A model generated the notes under the pieces. The model ran no database searches. It saw only the letters and a list, made by a program, of their open reading frames with translations, and was not told the DNA's origin. Below, piece after piece: positions 1 through 11,388 of a stretch of DNA of 64,000 nucleotides. Both the position numbers and the translations under genes were made by a program. The DNA comes from Dioszegia crocea (taxonomy: Eukaryota; Basidiomycota; Tremellomycetes; Tremellales; Bulleribasidiaceae): the NCBI GenBank assembly GCA_001600615.1, contig BCKK01000001.1:845082-909081 (forward strand), in the 5' to 3' direction. Position 1 is the first letter of the stretch; each line of letters starts with the position of its first letter.

Positions 1-2406
1 ACTGGTCCGAGTTGCTGATGGTCGCCAACGAGCACGACCTGTTTACAGCCCATGACCAGGGGGATCATACATTCTGTCCCGTCAGCCATATCCCAGCCCT
101 TCGACGAAAGTACTTACCTGGCTCGGCAGATTGGGTGGCCTCATCAATGAGGACAGTCCTAAATTTGAACTTTGCCAACCTGGGATCTCCCGCTCCCACA
201 CACGTCACACAAATAACGTCTGCGGCGTTGAGGATATCCTTCTCGCAAGTCCTTACTAACGCCTTATATTTCCTCTCGTCACTCTGACTCAATTCTCCCA
301 TACTGTCCCTGAGCTGAATAAGCTTCTGCAGCTCCGGATGCGTGTCTGCATTGGCGACTTGGTTGTGCAATGACAAAAAGGCGACGGAGGAATCGAGCGC
401 TTCGCGAGACTTGGCAGCAAGACGCACAACCTTCAACCCGGTGTGATGGATCTTTTCGCAAAGGTGGTCGACGGCGACGTTGGAAGGGGCGCAAACGAGG
501 ACCTGACCAGGGTTCATCTTGGCGAGATGATAGACGATAGAGGCGGACGTGACGGTTTTGCCGGTACCTGGAGGCCCCTGGATAAGACTGAGAGGCTTTT
601 GTAGGACAGCCTTGACTGCGGCCATCTGAGAGTGGTTGAGCTCGGGGAGGTTCGGAGCGGAGAATCGTTTGGGCATTTGAGTACGGAGAACCTGAGGTTC
701 AAGCTCGTGGCCTAGTAGCTTGTGGTACTGTTTGATCAGTTGAGAGTTTGGGCATAGCATGTCAAATTCAGCCAACTTACAATATACCCGCTGACACTCT
801 TCTCATCCACCGCAAAAGTCTTCATGGCCGCTTGCATCCTGTCGAAACTGGTCGCTTTCCATACAAAGTCAACAGTGAAGCCATGCGTGCAGTCCAGCGG
901 ACAGTTGTCGCTTCGCTTGAGCTCCAGGCAGATTTCGTCCGATACATCTGAATCATCAGCCTCGGCCTTGTATCTTCACTCACTATTCGGGATCTTGACT
1001 ACACTTCCTACACCCTCCCAGGTATTATCCCCGCTTGCCCCAATCCTATTCAACGCCTGCAAACCCCTCATACCTCCAGTCCCCGCGCTGGTGATACCCG
1101 TGTACTTCAATCTCAATTCATCCCCAACCGCCAACTTCAACTCCCCACTCTCCAGCTTGGGCATACTGAACCACGCCAATCGACGCTGGTTCAGACCCAT
1201 ATCCCACCGAACGATGATATCGCTCTCTGTTTGCGCCTCCTTCATACGTTTATCGTAGTCCGCCTCAATCTTGACCAGCGGTCCGAAGATGTTTTGGTAC
1301 TGATAGGCGTCTTCATATCTACATCATCAGCCTGGTTTGAAGCGGTGCAATTGGGCCCACATACCTGAGCAAGATAGGCTGCATCTCCTCTTCTCCAGTA
1401 TTGGCCTCGGCGTCTTCCAGTTTGGCCATGGGATTGTCTCGCCATAGCTCTTCCAATTTAGCAATCTGCGACAGGTTGATTTGTCGGGCGCGCAGCTGTT
1501 CCGCCTCCGACGGGATTTTGACCAGCCAGGACAAGAACGATCGGTCATCAATGATGGCAGACCACTGAGAGGTGTCCCAATTGATATCCCGAGAGCTAGT
1601 AAGAGCTGCACATGGTTGACTATTCATCAGCTAAGTCCGATTCACGTCAAAAAAGACATACCGGCAGAGAAGCACGACGACGGTGTCGCTCTTGGCGGGA
1701 ATAAATCCCAGCATGAAGACATTCTTGCTGCCACAGTTATAGCCTGATTGTCAGCGCTGCCTATAGTCGTGGTTGAGAGCAACCAACATTCAGGAATCGT
1801 CTCCCCCAGTGCGCTGTCCCGGTGGAGAATCACTTCCTTGTGCTTGGCTTTGACCAAGTGATTGACGATATGCGAAGCGGACGTGTTGCCTCTGGCGTTG
1901 CAGAACCACTTATTACAGGGTAGACACTGGATTGTCAGCCACCTAGCGTCTCTCGAGGGAATACAAACACACCTTGACTACACACTGTGGATTATGTATC
2001 CCACAATAACTGCCCCAATCAGCCTTTTCCCCAAACCACTAGCGCAACGGACATACCTGCACGCATGCTCAACATTGACTTCAGGCTCCACTACCTCTTC
2101 TCCATAACCTTCAAAATCCTCTTCATACCCATTCCTCACAGTCGCATGAATATGGTTCGAGGACGCATGATCCAACGATAGATCTTCCAGCGCCAGACTC
2201 AGATCACTCGAATGTTGTCCATCGTGCGCTGCAGGCCGAGCAGGTGCGGAGTTGGGGATCCTCACTGGGATCTGGGAAGGTACAGAGGAGTAAAGAGACG
2301 TCGCATCGTCTTCGGCGCCGTACTGTTCATTAGCGATAGAGAGTGGCCAAAGGAGGCAGGGCAGACGTACCTGACTTCCACCCTCGAAATTCGTGAAGGG
2401 GTCCAT
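1..2406 (-). CDS. UPF1: UPF1/NAM7 RNA helicase, 3' part cut by window edge
   Basis: ATP-dependent superfamily 1 RNA helicase that drives nonsense-mediated mRNA decay in the cytoplasm. The N-terminal CH zinc-binding domain is assembled across short introns: HACSYCGIH, then [13 protein letters not shown], then [15 protein letters not shown] and YNCGSKN. The helicase core follows with Walker [10 protein letters not shown], the DEAD-like [11 protein letters not shown], and [12 protein letters not shown] at bases 1-60, where the window ends. About the last third of the protein is therefore missing. The start [10 protein letters not shown] at 2404-2406 is the first ATG of an exon that splices cleanly into the acidic region before the CH domain. 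One intron uses the donor GTTGGT rather than GTRAGT: restoring ECYNCG requires it, and its branch point GCTGAC and acceptor CAG are normal. The family match is secure; the exact borders of some exons are inferred. Confidence 0.95.
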
Positions 2407-2674
2407 GTTTGATATTGGGACTGCGGATGCGGTGCCCAGGTCAAGATGTACAAGTTACCGGTAGATGAGGTCGCGGAAAGTTGATGTGGTAGATAAAGGA
2501 AATGAAAGGGAGCGTTGGGAGGTTTCGTTTGGCTGGCGGTGGGAATTTGTCGATCGCACCTCCACCTGTCATCTCCTGGGTACTTGTACTGTAGTCTCTT
2601 CTCCCAGCTCGCAGGTTGACCGCCTCATGCTTTGATGTGAGCGGTAAGATGCATCGTCTGCCTACTATCTACAT

Positions 2675-3873
2675 CTAAGCCTTGACAAGAATGCACGCCA
2701 CGCTACCTAGTGCCCGCCGAATATCTTGATAATCCACATCGTGGGCTGGGTCCATCAGCACTAGTCTCCCAATCTCGGCCATCAAACCACTCACTATCCT
2801 CAACCTCGCCCCATCGTTCAATCTGATTCCTGACCTCTACTTGCGCAGCGTCAGATGCATCATGAGCTGTCAGATGGCCCTTGCAGACAGCGAGAGCAAT
2901 GACGAATGATTTGGAAGCGTACACTGCACGTTCGAACGCTACTGCGTCAGCTTCTGATACCATATAACATAATCACGCCTGGGGACCCACCCGCCAGTTC
3001 CCAATGGTCCATCTCCTCCACTATCCCCCGCAGAACTTTCACCGTCTTGGCGGGTTGTCGAGCGGGCGAGAACCCCTCGGCCAGAGCGAGCTCGACGCCA
3101 TATTTATCTCTCATGAGCTGGAAAAGCGGGTCCCAGTACTTCTTCTGCATCCTGACCAGAGATTCGGGCTTCTCCTCGGGGAAACTGAATGTTAGATCTA
3201 TGCCCATCGATTGGCCGCGACTAAACTAACCATATCGTATCCGTATCAAGATAGTCCATCAGGGCATCAATCACTCCTGGTCGAATACTTGGATCTTGCA
3301 TCCCGTCAATCGCTCGAGACGCTAACGAGGTCTGCGAATCAGCTTCCAGATCTAGGTAACGGGGGAGTGAGATGGGGCTTACAAGAGGAAGCGCATGCTG
3401 CTTCAAAATCTCATCCTGGTTCTCCCACTCATTCGCAATCAAAAGCGCAAGCAATCGTCGATCTTTCGGCAAGACCAACTTCGTACCAGCCGGTGTCTTG
3501 AGATTCCGATGATCCAGCGTGACCTGAAATCCATCCGCCTCTTCCTTGATATGCACAGTCTTCCAGAATCGGCGAAGGGTGATTTCGGCTCCTGGGCTGA
3601 ATCAGCTTCGTCCTCCCATCACGCCACCCAAATTTCACAGGCAGACCGTCATCATATAAGGATATACTCACTGTTCGTCTGAGTCAATGCAGGCCCAGGC
3701 TTGACCATAGCCCACTTAGAACTAGTCGTCCCGAAATTTCGGACAGGCGAGATCGCACTGGCAGCGCGGAAGGGTAAGCGGGGAAAAGCGGAATTTCGAC
3801 AGGCCGAGCATGTTCTTGAGGCTATACGAGCCTCGTTGGCCAGTCGCAAACCTGTCCGCAAAGATCCAGACAT
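2675..3873 (-). CDS. ATP12: ATP12, assembly chaperone for mitochondrial F1-ATPase
   Basis: Mitochondrial matrix chaperone that holds the F1 alpha subunit during ATP synthase assembly. The first exon encodes an Arg/Ser/Ala-rich mitochondrial presequence ending near RNFGTTSSKW. Splicing gives NRAEITLRRFWKTVHIK, LDHRNLKTPAGTKLVLP, FPEEKPESLV, ERWGEVED and VDYQDIRRALGS, all typical of the family and in the usual order. The last intron (GTGAGT..CCCAG) must be removed to reach the conserved VDYQDIRRALGS tail and the stop at 2675-2677; reading through gives an unrelated C-terminus ending at 2703. Start chosen at 3871-3873 because it opens the presequence. It is divergent from RPA12. Confidence 0.93.
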
Positions 3874-4038
3874 AGTCAGTGGTGGTATAGTCGATCAAGG
3901 GGGTCGAGATGTCGTCGTGAGCGAGTAAGTCAGCAGACGTATTGTGTCCCCCCACTTTACCTCCACTTGTGCTCTGACAGAAGTTTCAAAATTCACAACT
4001 GTCCACTACATCTATCTTACTTTCCGTAGCAAGCCATC
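3874..4038. promoter_or_regulatory. shared divergent promoter, ATP12/RPA12
   Basis: Only 165 bases separate the two start codons, so both promoters and both 5' UTRs must lie here. I see no clear TATA box; it contains short pyrimidine runs before the RPA12 ATG. Confidence 0.6.
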
Positions 4039-4659
4039 ATGTCAGACGCAGCATCATCCTCTCGCCCACAATCAAAAGCCCAGAGAATAGGGTCTTTACT
4101 TTTTTGCCCCGTTTGCGGTACACTGCTTGATCTTCCGCTCGACGACCAAGAGCAGATTGAGTGCCATCAATGCGGCCGAATGGAGCCTGCTTCTTGTGAG
4201 TCTACCTCGGAACTATGTCCCTTTAGCAATGATTTAGTAGATCGGTATTGATCTTCTACAGCGTACGAAAATAATCCCACCAAAACATACTCCGCACCTA
4301 ATGCTTTCCCAAGTGTGCTCAGAGCTAAGCGGGCGTTAGTGCAGAATATAGTGGACGGAGGGGAGGCGGCAAAGGACAGGGATCCAATCGTGAGTGTTGC
4401 AGCCGCCTGCAAGGTGTATTGACTGACATCACGCCTAGGCCCAAGAAAAATGCCAGAAGTGTGGTCATATCGGATTGAGCTACAAGGAGCTGCAATTGCG
4501 GTCGGCGGATGAGGGCAGTACGATCTTTTACAAGGTGAGTGTTTACGGTGAGACTGGATGGCTCTTCACCAGTTCTTGCCCGCTCGAGGAGCTGTATGAC
4601 CTGGAGGCTGACATGTCTAGTGTATGTCCTGCGGTGATCAAACATCGACAAACAACTAG
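4039..4659 (+). CDS. RPA12: RPA12, small zinc-ribbon subunit of RNA polymerase I
   Basis: Subunit of nucleolar RNA polymerase I involved in transcript cleavage and termination of rRNA synthesis. The N-terminal zinc ribbon is FCPVCGTLLDLP..IECHQCGRME (CxxC..CxxC). The C-terminal TFIIS-like ribbon is EKCQKCGHIGLSYKELQLRS, ADEGSTIFYKC, then MSCGDQTSTNN. The second CxxC is split by the last intron: exon TTTTACAAG ends before GTGAGT, and the final exon 4621-4659 supplies TGTATGTCCTGC. Without that splice the protein would lose the last two cysteines, so the 621-base span is the better model. The acidic DE of the TFIIS-like hairpin is present (SADEGST). Length of roughly 120 residues fits the family. 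Confidence 0.93.
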
Positions 4660-4830
4660 CGACCCCAATCTTGCAGTCAACCAGTATTTTCGTTGTATCC
4701 TATACTTTCCCCGGATCATGCAGCTTATAATCATGCGCTCCTTTTTAGGACCGTATCTTGTTGACTGCACTAATGTTGGCAAATGTGCTCCTGCATAGTA
4801 TAACAGTTTTTCCAACAGCCCAAAATTCAA

Positions 4831-6165
4831 TCACTTCTTCTGCTCAGGAACCTGGTTGATGAGACCCTTGCCTTGCACAGCCGAGATCATGTTGTCAAAC
4901 ACCCGGATTTCCATCTAGAGGTGTCAGCTATGGTCTGCATCTGTGACGACGGCCGAGCTTACCTTCTTCTGCGAGTCCTGAGTCTCGGTACCCATGTGGG
5001 GGAGGAGGGTGATTTTGTCATTGCTGATCAATCGGGGGTTCACGTTGGGCTCATCGGGGAAGACATCGATACCAGCAGAGAAGAGCTGAAGTGTCAGTTC
5101 GCTGCGCTGCATTGGACTCGTCACGAAGGCATGAACCCACCTTGCCGTTGTCCAAAGCCTCTAGGAACGCCTCCTCGTCCACAACCGCACCACGCGCAGT
5201 ATTGACAAGCACTGACCCATCCTTCATCTGGTTGAACTGCTCCCGACCGAAACTGCCCTTGGTCTTCTCGTTGAGAGGCAAGTTGAGCGAAACGACATCG
5301 GCGCGGCGCAGCAGCTCTTCCTGGGAAGAGACATACTCGCATGGGAAGTCAGGAGCCGGGGTGATTTCACGTCGGTTGTAGTAGATGACAGTCATGTCGA
5401 AGGGGATGAGCATCTTGGCCATGGTCTATGGGGTCAGTTCTGGCCACAGGTCACGACAATTGTGAAGTCTGGCTAAACTTACGGAGCCGATACCGCCCAT
5501 GCCGATGATACCCAAAACCTTGCCCTGGGGATCCCGAGCGGGTGCGAGGCCAGACTTCCACTTGTTGTCCCGGACGTTGATCTCGGCACGGTGGAACTGC
5601 CTCAACGCGGATATGGTCAGATAGGCGCCGACAGTGGCGGTTCCGTGGTCGACAGCCTGGGGAGTGTGGGAGACTTGGATGCCGCGGGCAGTGCTGGCGT
5701 CAATGTCGACTGCGAGAGTCAGCAAAGCTATGGGGTGTATCCTGGCAGCCACTCACTTTGGTCGTACCCAGCACCGTTGTGGCAGATGTACTTCAAGCTC
5801 TTGGGGAGAGCATCAATGAGTTCCTTGTCGAACAGACCAATGCTGCTGACGGAGTCGTTGTGGCGGTAGAGGGCGACGACATTGGCGTACTTGCCCTGGC
5901 AGTCCTTGAAGAACTGCTCACGGGAGGGCGAGTCGAACTCCTGGTGAATGTCAGCTTGGTGTCACATTCATCGAAGGCGGAGGGAAAGCTGAACTTACGA
6001 GGACCTCAGCTACAGCTCCAAGCTTGGACTTCTGCTCTTCCTTGGACCAGACGACACCCTTGGTGGGGTTGGCTGAGAGTCAGCAAGTCAGGAGAAAGGG
6101 TGGGCACTGATAGAGGGGAAAAGGAAAGGAGACGTACCGACAATGAGGACTTGAGGCTTGGACAT
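4831..6165 (-). CDS. glyoxylate/hydroxyacid reductase, GOR1-like (D-2-hydroxyacid dehydrogenase family)
   Basis: NAD(P)-dependent D-isomer-specific 2-hydroxyacid dehydrogenase. Closest in layout to yeast Gor1, which reduces glyoxylate to glycolate. Visible features are CHNGAGYDQ in the substrate domain, the Rossmann turn GIIGMGGIGS, and the catalytic Arg (VNTARGAVVDEEAF), Glu (DVFPDEPNVN) and His (LLPHMGTET). The start MSKPQVLIVG at 6163-6165 begins directly with the first beta strand; there is an open upstream stretch, but its extra residues look like leader. The C-terminus GLINQVPEQKK stops at 4831. At least six short introns. The exact substrate cannot be read from sequence; related enzymes also act on hydroxypyruvate or formate, but the formate dehydrogenase-specific regions are absent. 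Confidence 0.85.
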
Positions 6166-6560
6166 GGTATATGTGTGAGAGAGTGATAGATTGACTTGAG
6201 AAAAGGGTGTTGAGTGTATGTATGATAGACGGAACCCCTTGAGTTTTGATACTTTGCTTCTTCTTGGATGGATGTTGGACACCGCCGGCAGCGGTCGGGA
6301 CCTCGGACCGGAGACCGGCCGATAGCCACAAAGCCGGCCAGAGCCGAGATGACGTAAAAGGGTTAGGAATGTGAGGCTAGGTGGAGGCCACTTCCAGGCT
6401 GCGAGCTATCCTTTGAGACTCTCCTTTCCTGCATACCTGTACATCTGGACTCTATATTTGACTCTTATCTACTCTATCACACGTTAGACGATCAGTCAGG
6501 TAGCAGCGCTTTCTACACTATCAACAACATCGCCCAACACCAAGTAACCGTGGCTCAATC
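6166..6560. promoter_or_regulatory. divergent intergenic region, reductase/inositol monophosphatase
   Basis: 395 bases between two divergent start codons. It has a pyrimidine-rich stretch before 6561 (ACTCTATCACAC.., CAACAACATCGCCCAACACC) typical of a fungal 5' UTR, and a GC-rich inverted-looking block near 6285-6320 (GCCGGCAGCGGTC..GACCGGAGACCGGCC). No TATA box of note. Confidence 0.45.
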
Positions 6561-8191
6561 ATGTCAGCAGATCAACTCGACCTGGACGCCATCCTGGCCT
6601 TCGCCATTAAGCTTGCCCAGGACGTGAGTACCCGGCAACGCCGTAAACCGCAGTAGAAGAGACGGCTGACTCTCTAGGCGGGCAAGATGATCCGGGATGG
6701 ACAAGCGAAGCGCTTCGCAGCGGAAGCGTCTTCGGAGGATACCAAGTTGAACAGCGTTGATGTGAGTCTGTGCCCTTCAGACTCCTTTGTGCCGCATGAA
6801 CCGTCGCTATGACAGCTACTTATCCATCGTATCTCAGTACTGATCCCTCTAGCTCGTCACTGAGGTCGACAAGGCTGTCCAGGAGTACATCGAGAAGCGA
6901 GTCCAGGAGACATACCCTGAGCACAAGTTGTGCGTAATACCGGGTTCAACCAGTCGCCATGCTTGACACGCAAGCTGACGCTTCTCAGTATTGGGGAGGA
7001 GACCTATGCTGGCGAGAAGATTACTGATGCTCCTACCTGGATCAGTGAGTTGTGTCTGGAGGTGGTTCGGTAGCGCTTTAGCTGACTGTCCAGTTGAGTA
7101 AGCTGCGCTTTCGTAGTTGAGTTTCCGCGATTCTGAGCTGATGTACCTAGTCCTATCGATGGCACGACCAACTTTGTGAGCTACCTCGTCAGCAGATGTG
7201 ATACTGGAGACGCAAGCTCATCCGGTAGATCCATGGGTTCCCGATGGTCTGCACCTCAATCGGGCTGGCCGTTGGCGGTGTGCCTGTCGTCGGTGTGATC
7301 TACAACCCCTTCATGGACCAGCTGGTAAGCTGCCAGCCTATCCTCCGTTCCGTCCAACGTATAGGAGCATACAGCTAACTCGACTCCAGTACTCAGCCGC
7401 CAAAGGACGAGGTGCATTCTTGAACCAGACACAACGGCTGCCCTTGACCGGCAAAGCAAAGCCACTCCTCTCCTTGGGGCACGCATTGTGAGTTCAACCT
7501 CCTCTTCCTGGACCGGTCCATGGATGTAAGCTCATCAACTAGGATTGGAGTCGAATACGGCTCCAACCGTCTCTCCCCTGGTCTGCCATCCAAAGTCAAG
7601 ACGTTCCAAACGCTCGCTGCGGATGTTAAGGAGGGCGGAAAGATGGCTCATTCTCTGCGGAGCTTAGGTTCGGCAGCGATCAACATTGCTGTTGTCGCAT
7701 CTGGTGGGTTGGACATGTACTGGGAGATCGGAGTGAGTACAGCTGCGCAGATGAATCCAACGTTGGAGATGACACGAAGCTGATCAGTGACAGTGCTGGC
7801 CTTGGGATGTGACTGTCAGTATCACTTCAAAAGACTACCCTTGTCCAAGCTGATAGAATAGGCCGGTATCTGCATCCTGCACGAAGCAGGTGGTGCAGTC
7901 TTCGGGTCGAAGACGAGCTCTCTCAGCGGGGAGGTTGATGCGGATCTGATCGGTATGTCACTCAAGCTGGTATTGTGGGACCGTGTACAGCATGGAATGA
8001 GCTGACGCCGTGTAGCCGGAAGGAAGTACCTGCTGATGAGGGGTATGGCCCCGGCCGAGGTGCGTCCAGAGTCTAGTCAGGCGAGGATCCGGGGGGCAAC
8101 CAGCTGACAGTCTCAGGGAGAGACATCTCTCCAGACGCAGCAGCGCTTCGCAAAGGAGTTCTACGAGACTACTGAAGATCTCGACCCATAG
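6561..8191 (+). CDS. inositol monophosphatase
   Basis: Mg-dependent, lithium-sensitive-type phosphatase that converts inositol monophosphate to free myo-inositol. Motifs in order: [26 protein letters not shown] (metal-binding GEE), [14 protein letters not shown] (motif 1), and CWPWDVTAG (motif 2, WDxxAG). Motif 1 is intact only if a 4-base exon, TTGA at 7094-7097, is included between introns 7045-7093 and 7098-7150; both introns have GT..AG ends and GCTGAC/GCTGAT branch points. Motif 2 lies largely on a 21-base exon at 7794-7814. Start at 6561 ([12 protein letters not shown]) and stop at 8189-8191 give a protein of normal family length, about 300 residues. Around nine introns in 1.6 kb. Confidence 0.93.
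7094..7097 (+). other. 4-nt microexon of the inositol monophosphatase gene
   Basis: Bases TTGA are flanked by acceptor GCTGACTGTCCAG and donor GTAAGC. Joining ..ATCA + TTGA + TCCTATCG.. yields Ile-Ile-Asp-Pro-Ile-Asp, the metal-binding motif. Skipping it shifts the frame and destroys the motif. Confidence 0.85.
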
Positions 8192-8615
8192 ATGCACACC
8201 AGTCTGGCGCTCTCGTAGATGACGGGAGGGAAGGCATGATGGAGGGGTCTCTGGAGAGTGAGATGCGTAGCGGATTGGATGCATCTCAGTGTATTGTGAT
8301 GAACATGCACAAAGCTTAGGTGAATCTGAGGTGCGAGAGCTGCATAGTCATATCCAAGTCGTATCATGGAGCTGCCGCTAGGAACGGGTGGAATGACTTA
8401 ACGGCATCTGCCGGGACTATCGGCGATAAGCTTATCGGCGATATGCCCCATTGCTGAATCTCGCTGCCACATCGGCCAAGACCGCTTCCCGGCCACGGCG
8501 TTTCGATTATAATTCCGCTTGTCCCTTTTGGCTGAGCCTTTGGTGTCGCGCGTTTTTGGGTAGAGCGAGTAGTGGATTGACTGAATCTTCTCTTCTTTCA
8601 ACCAACAACAACAAA
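8192..8615 (+). promoter_or_regulatory. RPS4 promoter region
   Basis: 424 bases between the phosphatase stop and the RPS4 ATG. No ORF of interest. It ends in a pyrimidine tract and CAACAACAACAAA before the ATG. A repeated GATAAGCTTATCGGCGATA segment (8424-8443) forms a short palindrome. Confidence 0.4.
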
Positions 8616-9711
8616 ATGGTAAGCTAATCTATCCGACACATTGCAGCACGGCGACAGGATGGACGGCGAGGTCACGCATACCAAGGGAATTGCCTGGATA
8701 GAAGGAGGAGATCAATTGGGATAGGAGGCAGAGGCGCAATTGAAGATGAGAATGTTGGGAACTATTGCTAATCCATCTACAGGGTAGAGGACCTAAGAAG
8801 CACCTGAAGCGTCTCGCTGCACCATCATCATGGATGCTCGACAAACTCGGCGGGACCTACGTGAGTTGGAATATTAGGGAATAGGCGGACAACAGGACTG
8901 ACTTGACCTCAGGCTCCCCGCCCCTCCCCCGGTCCCCACAAGCTCCGGGAATGTCTCCCCCTCACCGTCTTCCTCCGCAACCGTCTCAAGTACGCCTTGA
9001 CTGGTGACGAGGTTACCAAGATTGTCAAGCAGAGGATAATCAAGGTGGACGGCAAGGTACGAACGGACGAGACCTACCCTGCTGGATTCATGGGTATGTT
9101 GCTTTGCGTGAACGGCTAGACACAGCTGACAGCCAGATGTCATCACCATTGAGCGTTCGGGCGAGCACTTCCGTCTCCTATACGACATCAAGGGTCGATT
9201 CACCATCCACCGAATTTCCCCCGAGGAGGCCAACTTTAAGCTCCTCAAGGTGCGCAAGCATCAGCTCGGTGCCAAGGGTGTGCCATACATTGTCACCCAC
9301 GACGGCCGAACTATCCGATACCCCGACCCCGCCGTCAAGGTCAACGACGTTGTCAAGTTTGACTTTGTCCAGAACCGAATCATTGACCACATCAAATTCG
9401 AGGCCGGAAACGTCGTCATGATTACTGGCGGTCGTAACATGGGACGATCGGGTGTGATTGTTCACAGGGAGAGGCATTTGGGCGGGTTTGACATTGTGCA
9501 CGTCAGGGATGTTTTGGACAGGACTTTCGCTACCCGGTATGTCAAATTTGACCTTGGCTTGGGGTATTCGCTGATCTTCAGTCTTTCCAACGTGTTCGTC
9601 ATTGGCGAGGGTGCCAAGGCACAGGTGTCGCTGCCCAAGGGCAAGGGTGTCAAGCTCTCGATCGCTGAGGAGCGTGACCAGAGGCGTCGACAGAAGGCAC
9701 AGGAGGCTTAG
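8616..9711 (+). CDS. RPS4: 40S ribosomal protein S4 (eS4)
   Basis: Structural protein of the cytoplasmic small ribosomal subunit. The N-terminal sequence [14 protein letters not shown], the S4-type RNA-binding region ([17 protein letters not shown]) and the KOW region ([18 protein letters not shown]) are clear. The first coding exon is only the ATG at 8616-8618, followed at once by donor GTAAGC; the next exon begins at the conserved Gly. The last intron (9537-9581, 45 nt) has no stop and a length divisible by three, so unspliced RNA reads through with 15 extra codons. Removing it gives the conserved [14 protein letters not shown], which fixes the correct splice. Stop at 9709-9711. Length of about 262 residues matches the family. 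Confidence 0.97.
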
Positions 9712-10138
9712 GCTTAGTGTGGCTAGGGCATGCAGACGTGTTATGACTATCGGCGGATCGTGTGTGGGTTCTCAGGAGACGAGAGCGATGACGAGCGATA
9801 ACGGAGATCTGTGGACGCGAAGATTTTGATCGGGAACACAGGCCATACTTCACGGCTCCGATGGGCACTCACTGCTTTTTTCTGGCTACATCTATCTATC
9901 CTTGGCTGGTTGGAGATGGGTATATAGACGATCAGCTGGAGCTATATCCATCTTGACGCCATGTTGCACTCTATCGTATCGTAGCGCTCGCTAGATCTCT
10001 CGGCCGAAGATTCGCGAACCTCCACATGCCGAGTCCTTTATACGCCAACTTTGATCTTCGAGTTCTCTTCTTGTTCTCGCCTCAGCTGTCACATACACTT
10101 GCACGACCGTAACCTCGACTAAACCTCAGCTTTATATC
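9712..10138. other. intergenic, RPS4 3' end and CCDC124 promoter
   Basis: 427 bases. Holds the RPS4 3' UTR and the upstream region of the next gene (pyrimidine-rich from about 10030). No gene seen. Confidence 0.4.
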
Positions 10139-11388
10139 ATGCCTCCTAGCAAAGGCGGAAACGCCAAAAAGGAAGCCGGCCGAGCCAAGAAGGCAGACAA
10201 TGAGGTGAGCCTGATGTTCGACTAAGGGCAACGGACGTGGGGCTGCTCTGGCTTTCAAGTGCTTGATCTAGAAAGCCTATTCAGTCAATACAGCACCTGC
10301 TTTTGCGAGGTACGTGACTGGGCTGACTTGCCTCCAGGAGAAGAAGAAGGAGGTTGAGAGCAAGGTGAAGGCAACCAAGGAGGCCAAGGAATGGGAAGAT
10401 GGAGGTATGTCCTCTTCGTTTTGGACTACTGTTCGTAGTGCTGATGATCACTATAGCTAAGGGCCTGTCAAAGACAGAAGTAGCAGCTGCCAAAGCTGCC
10501 GAGCTCGGTACGTTTCCTTCAAGTTCACCACAGCCCGATCTGATCAAGCGCAGCACGCAAGAAACAAGAACGTGAAGCCCTCCTAGCAGCCGAAGAAGCC
10601 GCCCTCCCCTCCAAGCCCAAAGCAGCTCCCAAAGCCGGCTCATCCAAGAAGAAGCCGGACTCTGGCATCCTGGCACCCGCAGCTGGAAAGGGGATTGCAT
10701 CGTATACGACCAACGACCCGCTCGGTCTGCGCGGTTCGGGATTGGGTGATGATCCAGGAGAAGAGGCGCCTGAATTGAGTGCGCGAGGTGTGGAGGAGAT
10801 GCTGGAGGCGCTTGAGGTCGTCAATCAGCGGACGGATAAGCAGGCCTTGGGAGCTAAGGTGAGCTGCTACGCATGGGAGGGCATTTGGTATTAGTGGCGT
10901 GTGCTGATCGTCTAGGCTGGAGCTATTGAGCAACATCCAGAGGTGAGCAGATTCTTCAGTTTTTGGACTTGACATAGAGCTGATGATATCTGTAGAGACG
11001 ATTCAAAGCTGCATTCGAGGCATACCTTGAAAGGGAGTTGCCAATACTTCGAGACGAGGTGAGTTGCGGCAGCACCACCCACACCATGACTCGGGCGTCA
11101 GTCTCCTCATTCTGTGGCTCCAAGGCAGCTCTGAGCGTATGTGAATCTTTGCTAACATACAGCACCCTGGATTGCGCCAGAATCAAATGCGCGACAAGCT
11201 ATTCAAGAAGTTTGAGAAGGCTCCTGAGAATCGTGAGCTACGAACCCCCAAACCGTGTCTGGGCCCAGCTGATGTTCGCAGCCTTTAACCAGGTCCAGCT
11301 GGAGTACAATGCGTCCAAGGATGAGAAGCTCGACAAGCTCAAGGAGGTCATGGATGCCCGAGAGAAGAAGTACCGCGTGGCGAACTAG
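10139..11388 (+). CDS. CCDC124/Lso2 family coiled-coil ribosome-associated protein
   Basis: Starts MPPSKGGNAKKEAGRAKKAD, the hallmark N-terminus of the CCDC124 (DUF1014) family, whose members bind idle ribosomes and support recovery from dormancy (known for human CCDC124 and yeast Lso2). A charged coiled coil follows (EKKKEVESKVKATKEAKEW, LARKKQEREALLAAEEAA), then an Ala/Lys-rich linker. The conserved C-terminal part contains ELSARGVEEMLEALEVVN, HPERRFKAAFEAYLERELP, LRQNQMRDKLFKKFEKAPEN and the tail NQVQLEYNA. Introns include one exon of 27 nt near 10917-10943. Start chosen at 10139 because it begins the conserved basic motif; stop at 11386-11388. It is transcribed in the same direction as RPS4, but nothing indicates a shared transcript. 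Confidence 0.88.
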
